DNA of 64,000 bases from Flavobacterium cyclinae (GTDB lineage Bacteria; Bacteroidota; Bacteroidia; Flavobacteriales; Flavobacteriaceae). Made by a program: the position numbers and the translations under genes. Position 1 is the first letter of the stretch. Each line of letters opens with the position of its first letter. The stretch is taken from assembly GCF_021172145.1 (NCBI RefSeq), contig NZ_CP089095.1:62001-126000 (forward strand). The letters are read 5' to 3'. Shown here one piece after another: positions 25,634 to 34,905 of this stretch. The notes under the pieces were generated by a model. It was not told where the DNA came from, searched no databases, and saw nothing but the letters and a program-made list of their open reading frames with translations.

Positions 25634-26968
25634 TCAAAGCATCGACTGAAATTGCTTCAATTTTCCTCTTTTTGTTCTTTCCAAAACTGCTTTTCGGTTG
25701 TAAGTAAAATGCAAACCAGGTTCTAAATATTTTGCAATTGCTTTTTCTATTTCCAGAATTTGTTCCAAAGTTAATTCCTCCGAACTCACGTAATCAATTT
25801 CAAAACTATCCAATTTTGTCTGTCGAACAATAAATTCTTTCACGTTTCCATCGTCTTCAATGATACTTTTAGTCACATAGTAAAAAGTCAATCCGGGCGA
25901 TTTTTTTCCACTTGGTAAAATGGCAATATCACTTGTTCTTCCAATTAATTTTTTTAGAATGGGTTTTTTCAATGTGCTTTTTTCATCCAATATTCCAACA
26001 TCGCCAATTTCATAACGAATAAACGGATGTGCTTTGTTGTATAACGAAGTGATTACCACTTTTCCTTCTTTTCCATACGGAACCGGTTGGTTATTTTCAT
26101 CTAAAATTTCCACAAACAAAGTTTCAGAATTTACTTGCCATTCGTAATTTGTCCCGTCACTTCGGGATTGAAAAGCAATCAAATCTAATTCCGAAGCACC
26201 ATATTCATTCACAACAGGAATTCCTAAATGTTTTTCCAGCAAGATTTTATCTTCCTCAAACAACATTTCCGAAGTCACCATGCAAACTTTCAAGGTTGGA
26301 CAAACATCGGTTAAAATGATATTTCGCGCTTGTAAATATTTTCCAAAAAGCACAATCGAACTTGTGTAACCATTTATGTAATCGAACTTTTTGGTTTTAA
26401 AATGTTCCAAAACACCATCTAAAACTTTGTCGGATAAATCAAAAATCGGAAAACGATATCGTTTGCTTAAAAAATCTTTTAAACGTTCTTTTCGATATCC
26501 AATAAAATCTAATGGAATACCATAAAATCGCGCTTGATAGGATGAATTAAAATCAACATCATACCAACCAAAACGATGTATTATAGAAGCCCAAGTTATA
26601 GCATGTGCTTCTTTATCTTTCGCAAAAACAAAAGGATCACCACTCGAACCTGAAGTTTTATTCACAAAAACAGTTTTTTCAGAATAACCATTGGAAAGTC
26701 TATCTTTTAAAGGTTTTTGCAAGTCTTTTTTGGTTAGAACGGGTAAATCGTTCCATCCCGAATTTTCGGGATCGAAAGTTTCTTTTCCAACTAAATTTTG
26801 ATAAAAAGTATTGTTTTTTAAATGAAATTCCACAATTTCTCTCTTTTTAGTTTCGAGATAATCGGGATAATCTGCCTCTGAAATTTGTAGAATTTTCTCA
26901 AAATCAGCCTGAGCTTTCGCAATAGGAAAACCGCTTAATTGTAAAGAAAGATGAAACAAGTTGAACAT
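25634..26968 (-). CDS. PaaK/CapK-like adenylate-forming enzyme
   Basis: The 444-residue protein belongs to the phenylacetate-CoA ligase-like branch of the ANL superfamily. It has the nucleotide-binding loop VNKTSGSSGDPFVFAKD, an NEYGASELDLIAF motif, a HPFIRYEIGDVGIL motif and the C-terminal KRGKLKQFQ lysine region. Such proteins (CapK) are often found in polysaccharide loci and do not take part in phenylacetate breakdown. The substrate is unknown. I chose the ATG at 26968 over an upstream TTG at 26986. Two small perfect hairpin words in the coding sequence (near 26157 and 26753) encode the likely added segments SRSDGT and PENSG. Confidence 0.8.
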   Translation of the reverse strand: MFNLFHLSLQLSGFPIAKAQADFEKILQISEADYPDYLETKKREIVEFHLKNNTFYQNLVGKETFDPENSGWNDLPVLTKKDLQKPLKDRLSNGYSEKTVFVNKTSGSSGDPFVFAKDKEAHAITWASIIHRFGWYDVDFNSSYQARFYGIPLDFIGYRKERLKDFLSKRYRFPIFDLSDKVLDGVLEHFKTKKFDYINGYTSSIVLFGKYLQARNIILTDVCPTLKVCMVTSEMLFEEDKILLEKHLGIPVVNEYGASELDLIAFQSRSDGTNYEWQVNSETLFVEILDENNQPVPYGKEGKVVITSLYNKAHPFIRYEIGDVGILDEKSTLKKPILKKLIGRTSDIAILPSGKKSPGLTFYYVTKSIIEDDGNVKEFIVRQTKLDSFEIDYVSSEELTLEQILEIEKAIAKYLEPGLHFTYNRKAVLERTKRGKLKQFQSML

Positions 26969-27048
26969 TCGTGGGAATTTATTCAAAAGTAATAAATCTG
27001 AAAATAATCTTTCTTCTTTTTTCTTTTTTCTTTCTTCTTAAGAAATAG

Positions 27049-27056
27049 TACTTTTG
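27049..27056 (+). promoter_or_regulatory. -7 box of Bacteroidetes-type promoter for purD
   Basis: TACTTTTG matches TAnnTTTG, 24 bases before the purD ATG. It overlaps a possible upstream TTG start, which argues for the ATG at 27081. Confidence 0.5.
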
Positions 27057-27080
27057 CCAAACAACATAACAACACTCAAA

Positions 27081-28352
27081 ATGACTATTTTACTTCTTGG
27101 TTCTGGCGGTCGCGAACACGCACTGGCTTGGAAAATGTTACAAAGTTCAAAATGTACTTCTCTTTTTGTTGCTCCTGGAAATGCCGGAACTGCAGAAATA
27201 GCTAAAAATATAGCGTTAAATCCAAATGATTTTGCAGCTGTTAAAACTTTTGTTTTAGAAGAAAAAGTGGAAATGGTTGTCGTAGGTCCAGAAGATCCAT
27301 TAGTTTTAGGAATTTATGATTTCTTCAAGAATGACGCTGAAATTAACCATATTCCAGTAATTGGTCCATCAAAAGTGGGAGCGCAATTAGAAGGTAGTAA
27401 AGAATTTGCAAAAGAATTTTTGGTAAAACACAATATTCCAACTGCTCGCTATGAAAGTTTTACAAAAGAAACAGTTGAACAAGGTTGTCAATTTTTAGAA
27501 ACTTTAGAAGCTCCATACGTTTTAAAAGCTGACGGATTAGCCGCTGGAAAAGGCGTTTTAATCTTATCGGATTTAGAAGAAGCGAAAACCGAATTACGAA
27601 ACATGTTAGTGGGAGCTAAATTTGGGCAAGCAAGTTCAAAAGTAGTGATTGAAGAATTTTTAGATGGAATCGAATTAAGTTGTTTCGTTTTAACGGATGG
27701 AAAGTCGTATAAAATATTACCAACAGCAAAAGATTACAAACGTATTGGTGAAGGTGATACAGGTTTAAATACTGGTGGAATGGGAGCAGTATCACCAGTG
27801 CCATTTGCAGATGCTGTTTTATTAGAAAAAATTGAAACTCGAATTGTAAAACCTACTATTTCAGGTTTACAAAAAGACGGAATTGAATACAAAGGATTTG
27901 TTTTCATCGGATTAATCAACGTGAAAGGCGAACCAATGGTTATCGAATACAATGTTCGTATGGGCGACCCTGAAACTGAAGTAGTAATGCCAAGATTAAA
28001 AAGTGATTTAGTTGAAATTTTTGAAGCCATTTCGAATCAAGAATTAGATAAAATTACTTTGGAAATCGATGAAAGAGCAGCTACAACTATTATGGTGGTT
28101 TCGGGCGGATATCCAGAAGATTATGAAAAAGGAAAAGAGATTTTTGGTTTAGAAAACATTACAGATTCTATTCCATTTCATGCCGGAACAAAATTAGAAA
28201 ATGGAAAAGTTGTTACAAATGGAGGTCGCGTTATTGCGGTAACTTCTTACGGAAACGACTTTCAAGAAGCCATAAAAAAATCTTATCAAAGTATAGCAAA
28301 ACTACAATTTGATAAGATGTATTTTAGAACTGATATTGGTAAGGATTTGTAA
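27081..28352 (+). CDS. purD: phosphoribosylamine-glycine ligase (GAR synthetase)
   Basis: PurD joins 5-phosphoribosylamine and glycine using ATP, the second step of purine synthesis. The 423-residue protein has the N-domain [14 protein letters not shown], the [11 protein letters not shown] segment, the ATP-grasp loop [40 protein letters not shown], and [14 protein letters not shown] with metal ligands. Length and order of motifs are normal. The ATG at 27081 is chosen because an upstream TTG lies in the promoter box. A hairpin spans the stop codon. Confidence 0.96.
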   Translation: MTILLLGSGGREHALAWKMLQSSKCTSLFVAPGNAGTAEIAKNIALNPNDFAAVKTFVLEEKVEMVVVGPEDPLVLGIYDFFKNDAEINHIPVIGPSKVGAQLEGSKEFAKEFLVKHNIPTARYESFTKETVEQGCQFLETLEAPYVLKADGLAAGKGVLILSDLEEAKTELRNMLVGAKFGQASSKVVIEEFLDGIELSCFVLTDGKSYKILPTAKDYKRIGEGDTGLNTGGMGAVSPVPFADAVLLEKIETRIVKPTISGLQKDGIEYKGFVFIGLINVKGEPMVIEYNVRMGDPETEVVMPRLKSDLVEIFEAISNQELDKITLEIDERAATTIMVVSGGYPEDYEKGKEIFGLENITDSIPFHAGTKLENGKVVTNGGRVIAVTSYGNDFQEAIKKSYQSIAKLQFDKMYFRTDIGKDL

Positions 28353-28365
28353 AGTCCTTACCAAT
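28335..28365 (+). terminator. hairpin spanning the purD stop codon
   Basis: ATTGGTAAGGA and TCCTTACCAAT form a perfect 11-bp stem; the TAA stop codon lies in the 9-base loop. A short T-run follows after AAAAG. It probably acts as terminator or 3'-end stabiliser. Confidence 0.65.
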
Positions 28366-28377
28366 AAAAGTTTTTAA

Positions 28378-28608
28378 TTATTTTAAAAATGAGTGTGCAG
28401 TTGTATCTTGGTCATCTTCATTGTTTGCTTTGAAGATGTTCAATTGTTTAATCCAATACGTCATAGCAACACAACAAATAATAATAAAAATCCAATTTAA
28501 GATATTTGCAGTCCACCAATTAGTTAACTCTAATGCTCTTAACCAATCAAGCGGTTTGAATAAAAAATCTACAAAAAGTGATTGTATTCCTTCAAAAAAT
28601 GATTTCAT
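28378..28608 (-). CDS. small single-pass membrane protein, DUF6341-like
   Basis: The 76-residue protein has one strong membrane segment at about residues 35-54 (ILNWIFIIICCVAMTYWI), preceded by an amphipathic FVDFLFKPLDWLRALE stretch. The C-terminal tail is acidic (NNEDDQD). I recall this small protein as conserved next to upp in Flavobacteria under the name DUF6341; the label is from memory. It shares a 46-base divergent promoter region with the next gene. No function is known. Confidence 0.65.
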   Translation of the reverse strand: MKSFFEGIQSLFVDFLFKPLDWLRALELTNWWTANILNWIFIIICCVAMTYWIKQLNIFKANNEDDQDTTAHSFLK

Positions 28609-28654
28609 TTTGATAAAGTATTATATTTACACCACAAAAATATAAAATATTCTA

Positions 28655-29584
28655 ATGTTAGCAAGCATTTTTAGTAAAACAAGACCATTTAATTACTTAT
28701 TAGTTGGAGTTTTATCGCTTTTTTTCTTTTCAGCGAGGATTTTTGCTTTAGCACAACCTAATACTTCTTGGTTTTATTACATAGAAGAGTTAGGTTTATA
28801 TTTACTACTTTTTGCTTCTTTATTCATCTTAAATTTCATTACGCTTAAGAATGGATTAACGAAAGGGAATAATTATGCTTTATTGTTGTTTTTCATTTTT
28901 TTACTATTTTTTTCCTCCATTTTCCAAAATAAAAACATTATTATTTCTAATTTTTTATTGCTTTTAGCTTTAAGAAGATTGGTTTCATTAAAATCGTTAT
29001 TACTTACAAAAGAGAAAATTTTTGATGCTTCTTTTTGGATATTTCTTGCTGCTTTGTTTCACTTTTGGAGTATTTTTTATATTGTTTTGGTATTCATTGC
29101 CATTATTTTACACGTTTCAAAAGATTATCGAAATTGGATAATACCATTCATTGCTTTGTTTGCTGTAACTATTTTGTTTTTCCTTGCGAATAGTATTTTA
29201 GACAATACATTAATGAGTACATTATTGGACAAGACCTATATAAGTTTTGATTTTTATTACTTTGATAATATTTACCAAAGAATTGCTTTGGCTTTATTTA
29301 CATCAATAAGTTTATTCTTTTTTGTATCTCATTTGTTTGATTTACCAAATAAAGCATTGAATATGCAATCGTCACACAAAACAATAATCTTCTCATTTAT
29401 ATTAGGTGTTGGCATTTATGTACTTTCGGCAAATAAAAACAACGGAAGTTTGGCATTTTGTTTTGGACCATTAGCTATTATTGGAGCTAATTTTATCGAG
29501 AAAATCGAAAATAATTGGTTAAAAGAAATTGTAGTTTATGCTCTTTTGGCGTTGGGAATTTTCTTCTTTGTAATGCAATTATAA
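28655..29584 (+). CDS. polytopic membrane protein, DUF6427-like
   Basis: The 309-residue protein has about 9 membrane segments over its whole length, including LLVGVLSLFFFSARIFALAQ near the N-terminus. A SKTRPFNYLLVG start and an IFASFWIF-like repeat pattern recall the DUF6427 family found next to upp in Flavobacteria; the label is from memory. It overlaps the convergent upp gene by 6 bases at the 3' end. No catalytic motif is evident and transport or polymer-synthesis roles are both possible. Confidence 0.65.
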   Translation: MLASIFSKTRPFNYLLVGVLSLFFFSARIFALAQPNTSWFYYIEELGLYLLLFASLFILNFITLKNGLTKGNNYALLLFFIFLLFFSSIFQNKNIIISNFLLLLALRRLVSLKSLLLTKEKIFDASFWIFLAALFHFWSIFYIVLVFIAIILHVSKDYRNWIIPFIALFAVTILFFLANSILDNTLMSTLLDKTYISFDFYYFDNIYQRIALALFTSISLFFFVSHLFDLPNKALNMQSSHKTIIFSFILGVGIYVLSANKNNGSLAFCFGPLAIIGANFIEKIENNWLKEIVVYALLALGIFFFVMQL

Positions 29585-30232
29585 TTTAATTCCGTAAGCC
29601 AAATCACCTGCATCGCCTAATCCAGGAACAATGTAGTTGTGTTCGTTTAACTTATCATCTAAAGCTGCTACCCATAAATGACAATTTGAAGGAACATTTT
29701 CTTCCAAATATTGAATTCCTTCTGGAGTTGCAATTACGACAGCTATATGAATTTCTTTTGGTTTTTGTTCTAAATGTAATTTCTGTAAAACAGCCACTAA
29801 TGATTGTCCGGTTGCTAACATAGGGTCAATTAAAATTAAATTTTTTCCTTCAAAAGAGGGCGCTGCTTGATATTCTACTAAAATTTCAAATTTATCATCG
29901 TTGTTATAATGATGACGATAAGCCGAAACAAATCCGTTTTCTGCATTATCAAAAAAACTCATAAAACCCTGATGCAAAGCCAATCCTGCGCGTAAAATAG
30001 AACATAACACCACAGGTTCTGCAATAGTTGTAGTGTGTTTGATACCAAGAGGTGTTTGGACATCGATATTTTTGTAATCCAATGTTTTACTTAATTCATA
30101 TGCCATTATTTCTCCAATACGTTCAATATTTTTTCTAAAACGCATACTGTCTTTTTGGATATGGATATCACGAATTTGGGCTAAGAAATGATTTAAAATA
30201 CTGTTCTGTTCCGAGATATAATGAATGTGCAT
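29579..30232 (-). CDS. upp: uracil phosphoribosyltransferase
   Basis: Upp salvages uracil by joining it to PRPP to give UMP. The 217-residue protein has the PRPP-binding motif LILIDPMLATGQSLVAVLQ (Asp-x4-Thr-Gly) and the uracil-binding VPGLGDAGDLAYG near the C-terminus. Length is normal. It is transcribed away from the DUF4254 gene, and the 3' end overlaps the convergent membrane-protein gene by 6 bases. Confidence 0.95.
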   Translation of the reverse strand: MHIHYISEQNSILNHFLAQIRDIHIQKDSMRFRKNIERIGEIMAYELSKTLDYKNIDVQTPLGIKHTTTIAEPVVLCSILRAGLALHQGFMSFFDNAENGFVSAYRHHYNNDDKFEILVEYQAAPSFEGKNLILIDPMLATGQSLVAVLQKLHLEQKPKEIHIAVVIATPEGIQYLEENVPSNCHLWVAALDDKLNEHNYIVPGLGDAGDLAYGIKL

Positions 30233-30275
30233 TGGATTTTCTTTTAAATTTCAGGATAAAAGTACAAAAAAACCT

Positions 30276-30283
30276 TATTTTTG
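30276..30283 (+). promoter_or_regulatory. -7 box of Bacteroidetes-type promoter for the 30306 gene
   Basis: TATTTTTG matches TAnnTTTG and lies 22 bases before the ATG at 30306. It supports that start over an upstream in-frame ATG at 30225, which would lie within upp. Confidence 0.5.
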
Positions 30284-30305
30284 TAATCACTTAAAAACGA
30301 TTATT

Positions 30306-30911
30306 ATGTTTGCTGAATTTGCATTTCCAATTTTTGAACAAAGTATCAAAACGTACCACATTATTGATGATGTGTATCAACCTGTTGTAAATCCTTATGA
30401 AAAAGGAACTATTGAATATTTGTTGTTTGCAAAAAATTGGGTAGACACAGTGCAATGGCATTACGAAGACATCGTTCGTGACCCAAATATTGACCCTGTT
30501 GCAGCTTTAGATTTGAAACGTAAAATTGATGCTTCTAACCAAGTTCGTACGGATATGGTGGAATATATCGATAGTTATTTCTTAAACAAATATAAAGATG
30601 TTCAAGTAAAACCAAATGCAAAAATTAATACAGAAAGTCCGGCTTGGGCAATTGATCGTTTGTCAATTTTAGCTTTGAAAATTTATCACATGAACGAAGA
30701 AGCAACTCGTGTAGAAGCAACGGCTGAACATAGAGCAAAATGTCAAGAAAAGTTAAATGTATTATTAGACCAAAAAAATGACATGTTTACTTCAATTAGT
30801 CAACTAATTGAAGATATTGAAGCGGGTGACAAATACATGAAAGTGTACAAACAAATGAAAATGTACAACGATGAGGAGTTAAACCCGGTGTTGTATCAAA
30901 ATAAAAAATAG
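30306..30911 (+). CDS. DUF4254 family protein
   Basis: The 201-residue, mostly helical cytoplasmic protein matches the Bacteroidota DUF4254 family as I remember it. Typical features are the GTIEYLLFAKNWVDTVQWHYED segment, split here as GTIEYLLFAKNW and DTVQWHYEDI, followed by DPNIDP, then AWAIDRLSILALKIYHM. The start was set at 30306, after the promoter box. Its partner, a glycosyltransferase family 9 gene, follows after 10 bases, and this pairing recurs in Bacteroidota. A helper role in glycan or LPS-core synthesis is inferred from context; no biochemical function is known to me. Confidence 0.75.
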   Translation: MFAEFAFPIFEQSIKTYHIIDDVYQPVVNPYEKGTIEYLLFAKNWVDTVQWHYEDIVRDPNIDPVAALDLKRKIDASNQVRTDMVEYIDSYFLNKYKDVQVKPNAKINTESPAWAIDRLSILALKIYHMNEEATRVEATAEHRAKCQEKLNVLLDQKNDMFTSISQLIEDIEAGDKYMKVYKQMKMYNDEELNPVLYQNKK

Positions 30912-30921
30912 TCATCATTTG

Positions 30922-31962
30922 ATGTCTAAACCAAAACACATATTGGTAATAAGGCTCTCAGCCATGGGTGATGTTGCAATGACAGTTCCTGTGTTGAGAG
31001 CCTTAGTTTTGCAATATCCAGAAGTAAAAATTACGGTAGTTTCTCGACCTTTTTTTCAACCTTTTTTTGATGGAATTCCGAATGTGAATTTCTTTGGTGT
31101 TGATTTGAAAGAACGCCACAAAGGTTTCTTAGGTTTACTTCGTTTGTTTTCCGATTTACGAAAGTTGAAAATAGATGTGGTTGCCGATTTACACAATGTT
31201 CTTCGCTCTAAAGTTGTTCGAACTTTATTCTTGTTAAGCGGAAAAAAAGTCGCTGCAACGGATAAAGGTAGAGCCGAAAAGAAAGCATTAACAAGTTTAA
31301 CCAATAAAGTTTTTGCTCTGGTTAAACCAATGGTAGAAAGACATGTTGAAACCCTGAAACAACTTGGTTTTTCAGTTGACTTAATGAATCCTCAGTTTCC
31401 AGATAAAGCAATTTTATCAGATGAAATTCTTTCTATAACAGGAATAAAAAACCAGAAATGGATAGGAATTGCACCTTTTGCGCAGTACGAAAGTAAAGTC
31501 TATCCCATTGATTTAATGCAACAAGTTATTGATGGTTTGGCCAAAAATAAAAACCAAAAAATATTTTTATTTGGTGGAGGCGAGAAAGAAATTCTGATGC
31601 TAAATCAATTACAAAACCAACACGAAAATGTAATTGTATTGGCTGGTAAACTAAGATTTAATGAAGAATTAAAGGTGATTTCTAATTTAGATGTTATGCT
31701 TTCAATGGATTCAGGAAATTCTCATATAGCAGCAATGTTCGGTGTTAAAGTGATAACACTTTGGGGAGCAACACATCCTTTTGCAGGTTTTAAACCATTT
31801 AATCAACCCGATGATTTTTGCGTAACAGCTGATAGAAGTAAATATCCGTTACTACCAACTTCCATTTATGGAAACAAGAAGGTTGAGGGCTATGAGGATG
31901 TAATGCGAACTATTTTACCTAAAGAAATTATTGATAAAATTGAAAAGTCGCAACAAAATTAA
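30922..31962 (+). CDS. family 9 glycosyltransferase (heptosyltransferase family)
   Basis: The 346-residue GT-B enzyme starts with HILVIRLSAMGDVAMTVPVL, the GT9 opening with the conserved Gly-Asp. The C-terminal domain has IGIAPFAQYESKVYP, LFGGGEKE and SMDSGNSHIAAMFGVKVITLWG, the ADP-heptose-type donor-binding motif. GT9 enzymes add heptose or similar sugars to the LPS core on the cytoplasmic side of the inner membrane. The donor here is not certain. The ATG at 30922 is preferred over the TTG three bases earlier. Confidence 0.87.
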   Translation: MSKPKHILVIRLSAMGDVAMTVPVLRALVLQYPEVKITVVSRPFFQPFFDGIPNVNFFGVDLKERHKGFLGLLRLFSDLRKLKIDVVADLHNVLRSKVVRTLFLLSGKKVAATDKGRAEKKALTSLTNKVFALVKPMVERHVETLKQLGFSVDLMNPQFPDKAILSDEILSITGIKNQKWIGIAPFAQYESKVYPIDLMQQVIDGLAKNKNQKIFLFGGGEKEILMLNQLQNQHENVIVLAGKLRFNEELKVISNLDVMLSMDSGNSHIAAMFGVKVITLWGATHPFAGFKPFNQPDDFCVTADRSKYPLLPTSIYGNKKVEGYEDVMRTILPKEIIDKIEKSQQN

Positions 31963-31995
31963 TTGTCACGACTTTACTAAAAATCAAACTATAAA

Positions 31996-33696
31996 CTATT
32001 TTTTTAATTCTTTGATCAATAATTTTAATTCATCAATTTCTTTTTTCAACTCTTCAATTTGTGCTTGTTGTTCTTGAATTGCTTTTACAGTAACTGGAAT
32101 AATATCACTGTAATTAACACCTAAATGTTCGTTTTTAACCTCTTTGTAATCTCCATTTTCGTTAACAGGAACCCAACTATGAGTTTGAACTACTTCTGGT
32201 AAGATTTCCAATAATTGTTGAGCTGAAAATCCAATTTTCTTTTCTTGTTTCTCTAGGGGGATTGTGGTTTTTCCTAATTTATAGTTTTTCCAATTATATG
32301 TTATTGTATTTAATTTTAATAATTCTTTTAAACCGTATGTTAAGGGTTGTACATTTGTTTTCAAATTCATATCAGAAGTTGTAATAACACCATTTGTTGC
32401 ATATACTGCACCCCATCTTCTGTTTGTTTTTCCTAATGTGTTTCCAAATGAGCTTGTTTCATCTGTCATTGGATTAAAACCAGAACCTTCAAAAAATAGT
32501 TCATTGGTTCCATCAACAAAATATTCAATAGATCCTATAGCAACTGCAGAACCTCCCGAATTTGAATTACTAAATCCTGCAACGAAATCTTTTGTAAATG
32601 TTGTACTACCTGTATCATTAAATGTAGTTCCATCATCTGAATCTAAAAATGCATCATCTCCAAAATGAATATAGTTGTCGTCAAATCGAGTATCCATTAT
32701 TTTTCTATCGGTACCTTGAATAATCATTTCGCCTGGAAATGCTGCCGATGTACTACTACTAAAAGTTAAATCATTTGTATCTAAATTTAAAGTAGTTCCT
32801 TGTGTTAAAGTACCTCCTAATCTTACAGTTGAACTTGTTAATGTTAAACCGTTTGTAAAAGTGTAACTTCCACTTCCACCAGAAGGCAAGGTAACTGTAT
32901 TTCCATTTGAAATAGTTAAGTCGTTCCCCACAATGCTTAATGTTTGGCTATCTGTACCAGATCCACCGCCTGTTGGAGTTTGCCAATATCCATTTCCATC
33001 CGCATCAGAAGTTAATACTTTGCCCACACCTTGCGTTCCATCTTCAAGTCTAAAACTATAGGTGCCAGGAGAAGCTGTAGCCGTTTCGGTTACCAATACA
33101 TTATCTACAGAAGCACCATAATCGTAATTTCCTTGATATTCAAATCTTAAAGAATAACTATTACCTGGAACAACTGTAGCAGTTCCAGAATAAGTAGTAT
33201 TTGCATCTGCAGTTAAATTAAAAAAGTTTGCTCCAACTTGTGAAGAAGTAGTATTGTTATATAAATACGCTCTAAAAGAATCAGGTGCAGCTCCAAAGTT
33301 GTTATATCGGTAAGCAAAACTAATTGAGATGCTTGTAGTTGTAGGTGCAGTTGTAAAATTCATAATTGCAGTTGAATTAAGCCCACAGTTTAAGGCATCT
33401 GAACTAATAAACAACCAAGTTCCAGTACATGAAGTACAATTAACATTTGTGTTTCCAGTACCGGTTACCCATCCTTGAGTAGCATTTCCTGTACAATCAC
33501 TGTCTGTAGTGTGATTTTGAGTTACAGTATAACTGCTAAAATCTTCATTGATTAAGTTTACTGTACCACCGCTACTTCCTGGAGTAGTTGAACCAAAAAT
33601 ATGTAATGTAGCTGTTGGATTAGTAGTGTTAATTCCTACTTGGGAAAAACTAATCATTGTTGATACTAAACAAGTAAACAATAAAATCTTTTTCAT
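31996..33696 (-). CDS. secreted tail-fibre-like protein with C-terminal S74 chaperone domain
   Basis: The 566-residue protein has a Sec signal peptide ending near SFSQ, then VGINTTNPTATLHI, the usual start of Bacteroidota cell-surface fibre proteins. A beta-rich Cys-containing region covers residues 45-210 and a repetitive SG/TL-rich stalk follows. The C-terminus (450-566) holds the peptidase S74 intramolecular chaperone: MNLKTNVQPLTYGLKELL, KIGFSAQQLLEILPEVV and GVNYSDIIPV, then a coiled coil. In phage proteins this domain trimerises the fibre and cuts itself off. It diverges from an AraC-type regulator gene, suggesting local control. Confidence 0.85.
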   Translation of the reverse strand: MKKILLFTCLVSTMISFSQVGINTTNPTATLHIFGSTTPGSSGGTVNLINEDFSSYTVTQNHTTDSDCTGNATQGWVTGTGNTNVNCTSCTGTWLFISSDALNCGLNSTAIMNFTTAPTTTSISISFAYRYNNFGAAPDSFRAYLYNNTTSSQVGANFFNLTADANTTYSGTATVVPGNSYSLRFEYQGNYDYGASVDNVLVTETATASPGTYSFRLEDGTQGVGKVLTSDADGNGYWQTPTGGGSGTDSQTLSIVGNDLTISNGNTVTLPSGGSGSYTFTNGLTLTSSTVRLGGTLTQGTTLNLDTNDLTFSSSTSAAFPGEMIIQGTDRKIMDTRFDDNYIHFGDDAFLDSDDGTTFNDTGSTTFTKDFVAGFSNSNSGGSAVAIGSIEYFVDGTNELFFEGSGFNPMTDETSSFGNTLGKTNRRWGAVYATNGVITTSDMNLKTNVQPLTYGLKELLKLNTITYNWKNYKLGKTTIPLEKQEKKIGFSAQQLLEILPEVVQTHSWVPVNENGDYKEVKNEHLGVNYSDIIPVTVKAIQEQQAQIEELKKEIDELKLLIKELKK

Positions 33697-33727
33697 AATA
33701 ATAGATTTAGGTTATCTTAACGTGGTG

Positions 33728-33735
33728 CAAATGTA
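33728..33735 (-). promoter_or_regulatory. -7 box of promoter for the S74 protein gene
   Basis: On the minus strand this reads TACATTTG, a TAnnTTTG match, 31 bases before the ATG at 33696. It sits in the 131-base divergent region shared with the AraC-type regulator. Confidence 0.5.
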
Positions 33736-33799
33736 TTTTTATTATATAGTATAATATAAAAAACGATGTACAGAATTACGGAAAACGTACAAATTTCAG

Positions 33800-33807
33800 T
33801 ATCTTTG
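33800..33807 (+). promoter_or_regulatory. -7 box of promoter for the 33828 regulator
   Basis: TATCTTTG matches TAnnTTTG, 20 bases before the ATG. It lies 64 bases from the opposing box for the divergent S74 gene. Confidence 0.5.
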
Positions 33808-33827
33808 GAAGATATTTTCTGAAGATT

Positions 33828-34871
33828 ATGGATTTTGTAGTAGGCTTATCAATTACATCATTTTTATCATTTTTGATAACATTTTACTTTTTTGTAGTTA
33901 AAAAAGTACAATCTATGGTGTTTGCATTTTATTTAATTTGGTTTTTGGTTTTTATAAGTTTTTTTATTTCGACTACGCCATCGTTAAGCCTAAGTGAATC
34001 ATTAATTAGTACTTTTGCTTTATTGTTTTTTGTATGGCTTATATTATTACCGCCTTTATTATTTGGTGTAATACTTCAAATTAAAAAGAAAAGTCAATTA
34101 CCATTTACTCATTTTTATCTTCCAGTTGCTGTTTTTATAATAAACATTTTTTCTATTGTATTTTTTAGTTTAAATCCTAAAAAAGATTCTTCATTTACCT
34201 ATGAAGTAGTAGAAAATGTAATGACTTATGTAAACTATATCGTAATTCTTTTTTTGTTTCCAATTGTAACGGTTTATTACAGTTATTTGAGTTATAAATT
34301 ATTGTTTCAATTAAACGAATTAAAAGGTTTGAAAAACGCTTTCCAATCTAATTTATTTCTATTTACTTTATTTTATAATTTATTTATTTTTTTATGGTTT
34401 TTAAATTATCTTTTTGATTCTTACACTATTAAATTTTTAATAAAAACTTATTTTTATGTTTACTTCCCTATTAGCATGTTTGTTCTTCAAAAAAATAGAT
34501 TTAATCCAATTGAAGAAGTAAATCTATACGAGAAAATAAATGCTCTTTTTTTAGAAAAATTACAAGAAGAAAAGTTGTTTTTAGATAATTCACTCACTAT
34601 TAGAAAAGCAGCAAAAATGATTGGAACAAATGAGAAATATCTTTCCAATGCGATAAATAAAATTCAAAACGAATCTTTTTCTACTTTGATAAATAAATTT
34701 AGAGTTGATCATGCACAAGAGTTATTATTAAATGTAGCGTATGAAAATTATACCATTGAAAGTATTGGAAATATTTCAGGTTTTAATTCTAAATCAAACT
34801 TTAATAGTGTTTTTAAGAAAGAGACTGGTTTAACACCTTCAGAGTTTAAGATGAGCAAAGGAGCAAAATAG
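33828..34871 (+). CDS. membrane-bound AraC-family transcriptional regulator
   Basis: The 347-residue protein combines six or seven N-terminal membrane segments (residues 5-215) with a C-terminal AraC DNA-binding domain (about 245-345). The two helix-turn-helix units are visible as IRKAAKMIGTNEKYLSNAI and IESIGNISGFNSKSNFN, ending with ETGLTPSEFK. It has no periplasmic sensor domain, so a signal within or at the membrane is inferred. It is divergent from the secreted S74 protein gene, and a paralogue lies 2.1 kb downstream in the same arrangement. Confidence 0.88.
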   Translation: MDFVVGLSITSFLSFLITFYFFVVKKVQSMVFAFYLIWFLVFISFFISTTPSLSLSESLISTFALLFFVWLILLPPLLFGVILQIKKKSQLPFTHFYLPVAVFIINIFSIVFFSLNPKKDSSFTYEVVENVMTYVNYIVILFLFPIVTVYYSYLSYKLLFQLNELKGLKNAFQSNLFLFTLFYNLFIFLWFLNYLFDSYTIKFLIKTYFYVYFPISMFVLQKNRFNPIEEVNLYEKINALFLEKLQEEKLFLDNSLTIRKAAKMIGTNEKYLSNAINKIQNESFSTLINKFRVDHAQELLLNVAYENYTIESIGNISGFNSKSNFNSVFKKETGLTPSEFKMSKGAK

Positions 34872-34905
34872 CTCCTTCTCACCATTAGTAATTAGCATTT
34901 TTGCA

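Noticed and set aside
30225..30305. Upstream ATG extending the DUF4254 protein by 27 residues
   Set aside because: It would lie within upp and before the promoter box at 30276-30283. The extension has no family similarity.
31996..33696. Phage tail-fibre-like protein as a sign of prophage
   Set aside because: Only the S74 chaperone domain is phage-like. The protein has a Sec signal peptide, and no phage structural, integrase or lysis genes surround it.
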